Origin: Pseudarthrobacter sp. Fe7
Lineage (GTDB): Bacteria; Actinomycetota; Actinomycetes; Actinomycetales; Micrococcaceae
DNA length: 64,000 nucleotides
NCBI GenBank assembly: GCA_024372495.1
Contig: CP099977.1
Location: forward strand, 62,001 to 126,000
Direction: 5' to 3'
Positions 48,738 to 57,739 of the stretch are shown piece after piece; positions within the stretch are counted from its first letter, which is position 1, and each line of letters starts with the position of its first letter. The notes below the pieces were generated by a model. It was not told the DNA's origin and did no database searches. It was given only the letters and a program-made list of their open reading frames with translations. The translations under genes and the position numbers were made by a program.

Positions 48738-49369
48738 TTGTCCTGCTCCTTGTCTGCTTCTGATTCCCTGGTTGCTTTCGGGGCACCTTCCTTGAGGGCC
48801 GGGTGCAGCGCCACCACGAGCCGGTGCCGGCGGCCACCCGCGGAGGCCCCGCCGTCGTGGTACTTCGCCACCAGCCGCGTGACCTCCACACCAAGCTCCT
48901 CGGCGAACGCGGCCCTGTCCGCTGCCGTGCGGAAGGTGATGTCGCCGTCGATCGCGAACGTGGCCAGCTTTTGCCTGGCAGCGGCGGCGCCGGTGATCAG
49001 CCTGCCCATCTCCTGCACCATCCGGCCCGCGAGTGCCAGAAGCCAGAACGCCGAGAAGCGGTCGGCGAACCGGCCCGGGTCCGGGGACACGGCGGCGAGC
49101 GCGGAAGGGGAGATCAGGTATGAGGCTGCCGTGGCCTGCAGCAGGCGCTCGGTCACATTGCCCTTGCGGCGTTCCTCCACCAGTTCCACCAGGCCGTGAC
49201 GCTCCAGCGCCTTGAGGTGGTAATTAACTTTCTGGCGAGGCAGGCCGACGCGCACCGCCAGCTGCGTCGCAGAGGCCGGCTGGACCAGCTCCCGCAGGAT
49301 GCGGGTGCGGATGGGGTCCAGGGATACCTCGGCGGCGGCCGGGTCCTCGATGACTGCGATGTCCTGCAT
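48734..49369 (-). CDS. ArsR-type winged-helix regulator
   Basis: 211 residues from ATG 49369 (MQDIAVIEDPAAAEVSLDP). Winged helix with DPIRTRILRELVQPASATQL and VGLPRQKVNYHLKALERHGL, the recognition helix. No Cys metal-binding motif in helix 3, so it is not a classical metal sensor. The long C-terminal part is helical with a charged, Glu/Lys-rich tail (KEGAPKATRESEADKEQDK). In an operon with an SRPBCC protein, a frequent pairing. Inducer unknown. Confidence 0.85.
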   Translation of the reverse strand: MQDIAVIEDPAAAEVSLDPIRTRILRELVQPASATQLAVRVGLPRQKVNYHLKALERHGLVELVEERRKGNVTERLLQATAASYLISPSALAAVSPDPGRFADRFSAFWLLALAGRMVQEMGRLITGAAAARQKLATFAIDGDITFRTAADRAAFAEELGVEVTRLVAKYHDGGASAGGRRHRLVVALHPALKEGAPKATRESEADKEQDK

Positions 49370-49492
49370 GCACCCATCATGACTTCCGACAACTTTTATT
49401 GTCAAGAACTTTTTTATCGTCGGAGAGGCCCGCGGGCGGCGACCCGCTGCGGGCAAAGCCGGTCAAGGCGGCGCCGGTAGAATGGGCCGGTG

Positions 49493-50455
49493 ATGCAATC
49501 CCCCTTCCCGTGCGCGACGGCGTTAATGCCACCCGCCTGCGCCTCCCGGAGGAGGGCCCGTGGGACACCGCGATGGACTACATGATGCACCGGTGGGGCC
49601 ACATCGATCCGCAGGGCATCGAGGACAGGTTCGACGCCGGCGAGATCGTTGGCGAGGGCGGCGTGCCCCTGAGCCGGGACACCAAACTCGAGGACCATAC
49701 CTTCATTTGGTACTACCGCACCCTGCCGCCGGAGACGCGGCTGCCGGTGGAGGTCAGCATCCTGCACCAGGACAACCACCTGCTGGTGGTGGACAAGCCG
49801 CACTTCCTGCCCACCACGCCGGGCGGCACCTACATCCAGGAATCCGCCCTGGTCCGCCTCCGGAACCAGGCTGGACCTGCCGGACCTGATCCCCATGCAC
49901 CGGCTGGACCGCATGACCGCCGGTGTCCTGCTCTTCTCCACCAATCCGCAAACGCGCGGCAAGTACCAGGTGCTGTTCGAGAAGCGGCAGGTGCAGAAAG
50001 AGTACGAGTGCGTGTCCGCTGCCGAGCCGGCGCCGGGGCACCCCGCCATCGACTTTCCCGCGGTGGTCCGCAACCGGATGACCAAGTCCCGCAGCTACCT
50101 GCTGGCAGAGGTCATCGACGGCGAGCCGAACGCGGAAACCAGGATTGAGCGGCTGGAAACGTTCGACGGCGGCACTTCCAGGAGTGCCGACGGCGCAACA
50201 CGCCTCCTGGCCAGGTACCGGCTGGAACCGCACACCGGCAAGACCCACCAACTCCGGGTCCACATGGCCTCGCTGGGACTGGGGATCATCAACGATGCGT
50301 TCTATCCCGACCTGCTGGACAAGGCCCCGGACGACTACGCCAAACCGCTCCAGCTCCTGGCCCGCGGCATCAGGTTCATCGATCCGATCTCCGGCACGCC
50401 CGTGGAGTACCGCAGCCGCCTGGAACTCAGCGAAGCGGTCCGGGCACGTCCCTGA
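49493..50455 (+). CDS. RluA-family pseudouridine synthase (apparent frameshifts)
   Basis: Catalytic motif MHRLDRMTAGVLLF (Asp in HRLDR) and HTGKTHQLRVHMASLGLGI are typical of RluA-type rRNA/tRNA pseudouridine synthases. The likely start is ATG 49493 (MQSPLPVRDGVNATRLRL), which needs one C added to the C5 run at 49500-49504. A second correction removes one base at AGGCT 49868-49872 (RNQ-LDLPDLIPMHRLD). About 321 residues. Which uridine it modifies is unknown. A degenerate macro-domain gene lies at its 3' end on the other strand. Confidence 0.85.
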
Positions 50456-50643
50456 ACACCGCTTCCACCTCAGCGGTGTGCAGCACGAACTCCACCAACT
50501 CCAGCCCACTGGCGGGATGCGTGGCCCGGAAGCCTGTACCGCGTCCAGCGCCGCCTGCGCAACGGCCGCAGCGCTCCACCGGCGTTCACCACCATGTCCA
50601 CGTGCCGCTGCGTAATGTCGCCCTGCAGAACCGAGGTCCGCAT
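50434..50643 (-). pseudogene. Degenerate macro-domain gene remnant
   Basis: The minus frame at ATG 50643 reads MRTSVLQGDITQRHVDMVVNAG, the conserved first part of an ADP-ribose-binding macro domain. The usual GGGVDGAIHRAAG core is missing; instead another frame gives WSAAAVAQAALDAVQAS, and a third gives THPASGLELVEFVLHTAEVE with a TGA near 50434, matching the end of a macro domain. About a hundred central codons are gone, with frame changes, so this is an internal deletion rather than a simple AGCT artefact. Confidence 0.6.
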
Positions 50644-50677
50644 GCCGCCAGTTTCCCAAGTGCGGTACCTTGTGGCA

Positions 50678-51301
50678 ATGGACTTCGGCAGCGTTGACAG
50701 CTGGGGGACGGCCCTTTACTTCTGGGTCATCCCCATGGTGATCGGCGATGCCATTTTTCCGCCCATCCCGTCAGAGATGCTGGTGATCACCGGAGGCGCC
50801 CTGTCCGCGGACGGCCGGGCCAACGTGTTCCTGGTGCTGGCGCTCTCTGCCGTGGCGTCGTGGCTGGGCGACATGGTGGTGTTCCACCTCTTCCGGCGGC
50901 GGCTGAGCCATGTGCTGGACCGGTGGAAGTGGGGCCGCCGCGTCCACGCCGGCATCCATGTGGCCCTGGCCAAGGCCGGCCGTTCCTCTACTTATGGCAC
51001 CATCATCGGCGCCAGGTTCATTCCCGGCGGACGGCTTGCCACCTCGGCGGCCTCCGGCGTCGCCAACGTTTCCGTCCGCGGGTTCAGCCTGTGCGCCGGG
51101 CTGGGAGCGGTCCTGTGGGCGTGCTGGCTGGTGGGCCTGGGCTACTTCACCGGTTCAACCACCAAGCTCCCGTTCTGGGCCAGCTCCCTCATTGGCGTGG
51201 CCGTTGGCCTGGTGATCGGCGCCGTCGTGGGCATCCTTGTCACCCGGCGCCGCGGTGACCGGTCCCCCGTGGAGGACGAGCCCCTCCCCGACGCAGGCTA
51301 G
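50678..51301 (+). CDS. DedA/VTT-family membrane protein
   Basis: 207 residues from ATG 50678. FPPIPSEMLVITGGALSADG is the conserved re-entrant motif of the DedA (VTT) family, followed by ARFIPGGRLATSAASG, with the functional Arg, and three further hydrophobic segments. Such proteins take part in lipid scrambling and membrane integrity. The C-terminal tail is charged (RRRGDRSPVEDEP). Intact; convergent with a small minus-strand gene that overlaps its stop by 4 bases. Confidence 0.9.
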   Translation: MDFGSVDSWGTALYFWVIPMVIGDAIFPPIPSEMLVITGGALSADGRANVFLVLALSAVASWLGDMVVFHLFRRRLSHVLDRWKWGRRVHAGIHVALAKAGRSSTYGTIIGARFIPGGRLATSAASGVANVSVRGFSLCAGLGAVLWACWLVGLGYFTGSTTKLPFWASSLIGVAVGLVIGAVVGILVTRRRGDRSPVEDEPLPDAG

Positions 51302-51603
51302 ACCGGCAGCCACTTGCCGCGGCTGCGCCGCAGCACGCTCAGTGAACCGGTCAGCGCAACGCGTTCGACGGCGTCGCGCATCATCGCTGCCGATTCCACC
51401 GCCCGGCGGTTCTCACCGCTGTACTCCGTCGCCTCCACAAGGAAGCGCAGGTTCAGCTGTGGCACGCCGCCGGCGATCTGCAGCTGGTGCGCCTCCACAT
51501 GGTGCCGGGTTTCCAGCGCCTCCACGGCCGCGTCCATGACGGACTCGGGCGGATTGCCTGGCCGGAGCCCGGTGATCTTGAGGCGGGTCTGGAAGGACGG
51601 CAT
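51298..51603 (-). CDS. Small conserved protein of unknown function
   Basis: 101 residues from ATG 51603 (MPSFQTRLKITGLRPGN). Alternating basic strands and a helix: ESVMDAAVEALETRHHVEAH, then AGGVPQLNLRFLVEATEY and ENRRAVESAAMMRDAVERVA. No signal peptide or catalytic motif. It follows ppc on the same strand beyond the repeat/terminator block at 51619, so it is probably read from its own promoter. The fold may be a ferredoxin-like or dodecin-sized domain; unproven. Confidence 0.6.
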   Translation of the reverse strand: MPSFQTRLKITGLRPGNPPESVMDAAVEALETRHHVEAHQLQIAGGVPQLNLRFLVEATEYSGENRRAVESAAMMRDAVERVALTGSLSVLRRSRGKWLPV

Positions 51604-51618
51604 GCCTCCAACCCTATC

Positions 51619-51763
51619 CAAACGCCCGCTCAGATCTTGCGCCCAAAACTCAAACGCCCGCTCAGATCTTGCGCCCAAAACTCAAACGCCCGCTCACTGT
51701 CCCTAAGAAAGTGAGCGGGCGTTTGAGGAAAAGCTGCCAAAAGTGAGCGGGCGTTTCTACCCG
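51619..51763. repeat. Tandem and inverted AAACGCCCGCTCA repeats
   Basis: CAAACGCCCGCTCA starts at 51619, 51651 and 51683 (32-bp period; the first two with the same 18-base tail), and its inverse TGAGCGGGCGTTTG occurs at about 51713-51727 and again near 51745-51757. At least five copies of one arm are packed in about 145 bases between ppc and the next gene. Only about 2.5 units are in tandem and there is no spacer variety, so it is not a CRISPR. Confidence 0.8.
51683..51727 (-). terminator. ppc terminator hairpin
   Basis: CAAACGCCCGCTCACT pairs with its inverse copy at 51711-51727 around a short loop. On the minus strand it is followed by GAGTTTTGGGCGC, a short T-run. It lies directly after the ppc stop, so it should end the ppc transcript. 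The extra arms on either side could form alternative stems. Confidence 0.7.
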
Positions 51764-54565
51764 GTGTTGCGGAGGCCGGCTGCCACACCGTTGACAGTGA
51801 TCAGCATGGCCCGCTGCAGGCGCTCGTCGATTTCCGCCCCGCTGATCCCGGCCTCAGTGCGGATGCGGCGCAGGAGTTCCACCTGAAGGTAGCTGATGGG
51901 GTCCAGGTACTGGTCGCGGATCTCCAGGGAACGCTTCAGGGTGGGTTGGGCATCCAGGAGGATGTTCTCCCCTGTGAGCTTGCGCACCTCGGCAACGGTG
52001 AGTTCGTACTCTTCCCGGATGGTCCTGAACAGGTGGTGCAGTTCCTCGGGGACCAGCGTGGACACGTAGTAGCCGGCGATGTCCATGTCCGTCTTGGCGA
52101 GCGTCATTTCCACGTTGGACAGCACCGAGCGGAAGAAGTTCCAGTGGTCCATCATCTCCACCAGCTGCGCCGAGTGCCCAGCCTCCCGGGCCGCCTTGAG
52201 CCCGGAGCCCACGCCAAACCAGCCGGGCACGATCTGCCGTGACTGGGTCCAGCCAAACACCCACGGGATGGCACGCAGCCCACCCAGCCCGGCGCCTGAA
52301 TCCGGACGCTTGGACGGGCGCGACCCGATGTTCAGGGAACCCAGCTGCTCCACCGGGGTGGAGGCCATGAAGTAGGCGGGCAGGTCCGGGTGGTCGATCA
52401 GCTTGCGGTACCGGTCAAACGCCGCGTCCGAAATCGCCTCCATGACGTGCCCGTAGCGCTCCCGCTGGTCCTCGGAGGTCCGCGGATCGCGGTGCAGGGC
52501 CGACCCCTGCAGCACGGCGGCGAGCGAAAGCTCGAGGTTTTCGCGGGCAAGCTCCGGCAGGGAGTACTTGTCGGAGATAACTTCGCCCTGCTCGGTGAAC
52601 TTGATTTCGCCTTCCAGGACGCCGTTGGGCTGGGCCAGGATGGCGTCGTAGGTGGGCCCGCCGCCACGGCCCACGGAACCGCCGCGGCCGTGGAACAGGC
52701 GGACGCGCACGCCGTGCTTGGCGGCGACGTCCCGCAGCTTGCGCTGGGTCTTGTGGATCTCCCACTGGCTGGTCATCACGCCGGATTCCTTGTTGGAGTC
52801 CGAGTAGCCCAGCATCACTTCCTGGATGTCGCCGCGCAGCCGCACCAGCTCCCGGTAGGAGGGGTCGGAGAGCAGCTGGTCGATGATCTCGGCCGAGGCC
52901 CGCAGTTCCTCCACCGTCTCCAGCAGCGGCGCGAAGCCCAGCTTGGCATAGGGCTTGTCGCCGAAGAGGTTCACCAGACCGGCTTCGCGCGCCAGCACCG
53001 CGGCGGCCAGGACGTCATCGGCGCCGCGGGTCATGGAGATGATGTAGGTCTCGATGACGTCCGGGCCGTACATGCGCAATGCACGGCGGATCTCGCGGAA
53101 CACGTCGTAGGTGCCGTCCGCGGCGCCGTCGAGCTTGATCGGGTGGCCTGACAGGGGACGCCGGGAGGCGAGCCCGAGCCCAGCACCTCGAAACGTTCTT
53201 TGCGGCTCAGCTCGGCGTAGCGCAGGCCGGGGCCGCCGATCCGGTCCATCAGCTGGCCCACGGCGTCGTGGTGGTGGTCCGCGTGTTCGCGGATGTCCAG
53301 GGTGGCGAGGTGCAGCCCGAAGGAGGCGATGGCGCGGCGGACGCGGGCCAGGGAGCCGTCGGCGGCCAGGGCCGCCGAGTGGTTCCGGAGCGAGAGCTCG
53401 AGCAGATGCAGGTCTGCCAGGAGTTCCTCAGTGGCGTTGTAGTCGCGGCCGTGCTCGTGGTTGGAGTTGGCGGCCACGCGCTTGCCCGTGTTGATGAGCT
53501 TGGCCTTGATGCAGGTGAGCTTCAGCCGGTACGGCTCCTGGGCGTTGAGTTCCAGGACCCGCTTGTCCAGGCCGGGCAGCTTCTTCAGGTCCTCGTCGAT
53601 GGATTCAAGGAGTGACTGGTCCGCCCCTGCCAGCGCGGTGGAGTTGGACAGGATGGAGATCAGTTCATCGATCATGCCGATGCTGATCCGGATGGCGCTC
53701 TGGTTCTGGATCTGCAGGATTTCGCGGGTCACGGCTGCGGTGACGTTCGGATTGCCGTCGCGGTCACCGCCGATCCAGGAGCCGAACCGGATGGGGGCGT
53801 CCTTGGACGCAAGGGTGACTCCGTGCTCGCCCAGCAGGCTCGGAGAGTTCGGTCAGCATTTCCGGCATGGCGTCTGTGAGGATGCCGCCCAGGTAATAGA
53901 TGGCGTTGCGGGCCTCATCCACAGGGGTGGGCCGGACCTGGCGGAGCTCGTCGGTCTGCCACATCTGGTCGATGATTTCCGCCAGCTGCCGGTCCTGCCG
54001 GCGCCGGGCAGTGGACCCTTCGGCAGTGGACTGGGACAGGACATCGGAGAGCTTGCGGATCTTGTCCAGGACGGAGCGGCGGGATGCCTCGGTGGGGTGG
54101 GCGGTGAAGATGGGACGCACGTCCAGCCCGTTGACCACTTCCTGCAGTACGTCCGGACCGGCCTGCGCGGCGATGTCCGCCACCGTCTTGGCCAGCCAGC
54201 CGTCCTTTTCGGCACGGGTCCGCAGGCCACGGACGCGGTGCACCTGTTCGGCGGCATTGGCCAGGTGGAAGTAGAAGGCGAAGGCGCGCACCAGGTCTGT
54301 TGCCTGCTCGATGGGCAGGGAGCCGAGCATCTCGCGGACCTGGGCAACGACGTCGTGCGCGCTCCAGGGCCCCGTGGCATGCGCACCGCCGCGCGCTGCT
54401 TCCTTGGATTCCTTGGTCAGGAGCCGGACCTGCTCCACAAGGTCTAGGAGCCTCCGGACCGTGCTGGCGGACCAGTGATTCGCCCAGCAGGGTGGACACA
54501 CGCCGGACGTCAGCGCGCAGTTCGGAGGCAAGATCGGATTCGGGAGGTGTTGCAGTGTGAGCCAT
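51757..54565 (-). CDS. ppc: Phosphoenolpyruvate carboxylase (three apparent one-base indels)
   Basis: Anaplerotic conversion of PEP and bicarbonate to oxaloacetate. Start [20 protein letters not shown] at ATG 54565. Catalytic motifs: [18 protein letters not shown] (His), [13 protein letters not shown] (Lys), [15 protein letters not shown] and [16 protein letters not shown]. Breaks: extra base at AGCCT 54449-54453 ([11 protein letters not shown]), extra base at AGGCT 53836-53840 ([15 protein letters not shown]) and one base lost near 53171-53175 ([14 protein letters not shown]), where GAGCTC reads GGCTC. Corrected length about 936 residues, normal for the family. Confidence 0.95.
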
Positions 54566-54756
54566 TGAAACAATCTTTCGATGGGATTTGGACTTGGCCC
54601 GTACACTGCGCTGGATACTGTGAGCCACGTTACTAGCTAAAGATGCTACCCCCGGTGCTGTGCAGCGCCGAATCCGTCTCACAAGATGTCGGGCCCGGGA
54701 GGAATGATCATGCCCCGCCGGCGGTTGTAGCGGGGGCAACGCAACCGGAAGGAACC

Positions 54757-55599
54757 ATGACCACCACCCCAGCCGCCACTGCCCCCGCCGCCAGGGTTGA
54801 ACGTTGGCAGCGCTTCCGCGCCAACCGGAACAAGGCCCTGGCAACGCCGCACGGCTGGCTCACTCTCACCTCCTTCCAGTGGCTGGAGGCCACGCCCGTC
54901 GCCGTCGACCTTGCCCCGGGCCAGTGGTCCACGGACGCAACGGGCACGACGGCGTTCCTCACCGCGGTCCCGGCCGAGGGGCTCACGCTGGTGGGGACGG
55001 GGGAACCGGTGGGCGGCACCGTGTCCGCCGTCCTGGCGGACGAAGAGTCGCTGATGTGGGTGCAGTTCGGCGGCCCGGACGGGGACCAGGTGGTGGTGGA
55101 ACTGGCCATGCGCGGAGGGCGGTACGCCATCCGCACCCGCGACGCGGCATCAACGGTCTTTACGGAGTTTGACGGCGTCCCCACCTACGCCTACAACCCG
55201 GATTGGGAGGTGGCCGGAAGGTTCGAGCCCTACCCCGAACCCGTGGACGTGCCGATCGGGACCGCGAACCCGTTGGTTGACGGCGTGCACCGCAGCGTGG
55301 GCGAGGTGGTGTTCAGGCTCCCCGGCAGCAGCCACGAGTTCCGGCTCCAGGCGGAGGAGGAGAAGCTCGGCGCCCTGACCGTCACATTCCACGACGAAAC
55401 CAACGGTGACACCACGGATGACTGGCGGAAACTCTCCGTCCCCAGGCCGCGGCCGGACGGCTCGGTGGTGCTTGACTTCAACCGGGCCATCAACTACCCC
55501 AGCGCGTTCACCCCCTACGGGACCTGCCCCATGCCGGTGAAGAACAACAGCCTGGACATCCGGGTGGAAGCCGGCGAGAAAGAACCGTACCCCGCCTAG
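54757..55599 (+). CDS. DUF1684 protein
   Basis: 280 residues from ATG 54757 with GGAAGGAA before it. ATPHGWLTLTSFQWL near the N-terminus and NRAINYPSAFTPYGTCPMPV near the C-terminus are the marks of DUF1684. Function of the family is unknown; no signal peptide. Divergent from ppc across 191 bases, where I see no other gene. It overlaps the convergent acyl-CoA dehydrogenase stop by 4 bases. Confidence 0.85.
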   Translation: MTTTPAATAPAARVERWQRFRANRNKALATPHGWLTLTSFQWLEATPVAVDLAPGQWSTDATGTTAFLTAVPAEGLTLVGTGEPVGGTVSAVLADEESLMWVQFGGPDGDQVVVELAMRGGRYAIRTRDAASTVFTEFDGVPTYAYNPDWEVAGRFEPYPEPVDVPIGTANPLVDGVHRSVGEVVFRLPGSSHEFRLQAEEEKLGALTVTFHDETNGDTTDDWRKLSVPRPRPDGSVVLDFNRAINYPSAFTPYGTCPMPVKNNSLDIRVEAGEKEPYPA

Positions 55600-56804
55600 G
55601 AAATGGCGGAAATTCCGGTGATGGCACGGCCCACGATCAGGGTGTTGACCTCGAACGAGCCCTCGTAGGTGTAAATGGCCTCGGCGTCCGCGAAGATCTT
55701 GGCCATCCGGTAATCAGTGACAATCCCGTTCCCGCCCAGGATGGACCGGCCCAGCGCCACGGTTTCACGCATGCGGGCGCTGAGGTAGGACTTGGCCAGC
55801 GCCACCTGCGGCATCCCTGCGGCACCGTGATCCTGCAGCCGGGCGATCCCAACCATCATGGACATGCTGGCCACCGCGTTGCCCAGCATGGTGACCAACT
55901 GCTGCTGGATCAGCTGGAAGTGGGCCAGTGGCCGGCCGAACTGGTGCCTTTCCACCGCGTACTGCCGGGCGACGTCGAACGCCGCGAGCCTGCTGGCCCA
56001 CCGCCTGCCAGGCCACCATGATCCGCGAGCCTGCGGAGCAGTTCCTTGGTGTCCTCGAAGCTGCTGATCCCGCCAAAGCGGTCCGTTTCCGAAACCCTGA
56101 CATCCTTGAACACGATGTCAGCGTTCTGGACCGTGCGCAGGGCGATCTTGTTCTCGATCCTGCTCCGGCTGACCCCCGGCAGGGTGGCGTCCACGATGAA
56201 GCCGCGCACGGAACCGTCTGCCTCGTCCCTGGCCCACACCAGCATGTAGTCGCAGAACGTCCCGTTGCCGATCCACCGCTTGGCACCGTTGAGCACCCAC
56301 GTGTCGCCGTCGTCGTCCGCTTCCCCGGTGCTGGAAGAGATCCTCCGTGCCCTGGTCTCCATCCCGCCCGCCACGTCGGATCCGTGCAGCGGTTCGGTGA
56401 GGGCGAACGCGCCGGTGGTGCGCAGTTCCGAGGCGTCGGCCAGGAGGCGTTGCTTCTGGTCCTCCGTGCCGAAAGTGTGCAGGGACTCGACGAAGAGATC
56501 GTGGTGGACCAGGAAGAAGGTGGCCAGGGAGGTGTCCACCCGGGTGATTTCCGCGATGACCAGCCCGGCAAAAAGATGGCTGTAGCCGCGGTGGACCGGC
56601 GTGCTCAGTTCCAGGGCGGCCAGCTTGGGGAGGATCTGGGCAGGGAACTCGGCCTTGTTCCACCAGTCCGCGGCATACGGCGCCACTTCGGCTGCCAGGA
56701 AGCCCCGCAGGCTCCGCCAGCTTGTTCCGCTCGGCCTGGTTCAGCATCGCCTCGACCGCGAAGAAGTCCGCCGCCGGCAGCTGCGGCATGTCCGGTGCGC
56801 TCAT
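55596..56804 (-). CDS. Acyl-CoA dehydrogenase family (three apparent frameshifts)
   Basis: Oxidises an acyl-CoA with FAD and passes electrons to an electron-transfer flavoprotein. Start [20 protein letters not shown]. One extra base at each of AGGCT 56709-56713 ([15 protein letters not shown]), AGCCT 56028-56032 ([17 protein letters not shown]) and AGCCT 55987-55991 ([20 protein letters not shown]). Middle-domain motif [14 protein letters not shown] and C-terminal [20 protein letters not shown] are normal. About 402 residues. ATG overlaps the SDR stop (ATGA), so it is coupled with it. Confidence 0.9.
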
Positions 56805-57596
56805 TTCGGTCCCATCCGGATGGCTCCGTCCAGGCGGATCGTCTCACCGTTGAGCATGGCGTTGTCCACGATATGCGCCACGAGGTTGGCGTATTCCGCC
56901 GGTTTGCCCAGCCGGGAGGGGTGCGGAACCTGGGCGCCGAGCGAGTCCTGTGCCTCCTGCGGCAGGCCCGCCATCATGGGGGTCTCGAAGATGCCCGGGG
57001 CAATGGTGACCACCCGGACCAGCGAGCGCGCCAGGCTCGCGGGCGATGGGCAACGTCATGGCCGCCACGGCGCCCTTGGAGGCGGAGTACGCGGGCTGGC
57101 CGATCTGCCCGTCGAATGCCGCCACGGACGCGGTGTTGATGATGACGCCGCGTTCCGGGCCGCCAAGCGGGGTGGCAACGGGTTCGGTGGCCACCATCGC
57201 TTCGGCCGCCAGGCGCAGCACGTTGAAGGTTCCCACCAGGTTGACCTGGATGACGCGGCTGAAGGTTTCCAATGGCAGTACGCCGTCGCGTCCCAGCACC
57301 TTGCCGGGGGTGGCGATTCCGGCGCAGTTCACCACGATCCGCAGCGGTCCCAGCCCCGTGGCGGTCCCGACGGCGGCCCGGACATCGGTCTCGCTGGTCA
57401 CATCCGCAGGCGCGAAGACGGCGGACTGGCCGGCCTGGGCCCGGCCGTTGAGTTCCGCCGCCGCTGCCTGCCCATTCGAGGAAGGGAGGTCTACCAGCAC
57501 CACTGAAGCGCCGGCGTCGAACAACCTCTGCGCAGTGGCTGCTCCCAGCCCGGAAGCACCGCCTGTCACCAGCGCGACACTGCCTTTGATGTCCAT
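56801..57596 (-). CDS. Short-chain dehydrogenase, 3-hydroxyacyl-CoA dehydrogenase-like (apparent frameshift)
   Basis: About 265 residues. NAD-binding [30 protein letters not shown] (NAG-type), catalytic [19 protein letters not shown] followed by SKGA (Ser, Tyr, Lys). One extra base at AGGCT 57033-57037 ([19 protein letters not shown]) must be removed. The C-terminus [16 protein letters not shown] and [14 protein letters not shown] resembles type II 3-hydroxyacyl-CoA dehydrogenases. Upstream of and coupled to an acyl-CoA dehydrogenase gene; together they point to fatty-acid or aliphatic acid oxidation. Confidence 0.88.
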
Positions 57597-57645
57597 ACAT
57601 CCTCCTTGATGCGTGTCCCCATGCCGCGGCGCGGCCTCGAGCAAC

Positions 57646-57663
57646 AGTTAACGAATGTTAACT
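57646..57663. promoter_or_regulatory. Perfect palindrome before the beta-oxidation pair
   Basis: AGTTAAC-N4-GTTAACT, 7-bp arms, 50 bases upstream of the SDR start (ATG 57596, minus). The sequence and spacing suit a TetR-family dimer, such as the AAC/GTT-containing sites of lipid-metabolism repressors. No regulator gene is adjacent. It also lies upstream of the divergent GH76 gene. Confidence 0.65.
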
Positions 57664-57739
57664 GAAATCAGGCGCCGCCGCACTCCACCGCATTTCCAGG
57701 TGCGCGTCCGCCGCCTGGGGCACCGTTAGGGTGGACGGC

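Noticed and set aside
51619..51727. CRISPR-like array from the 32-bp repeats
   Set aside because: Only about two and a half units with identical spacing sequence, no variable spacers, no cas genes.
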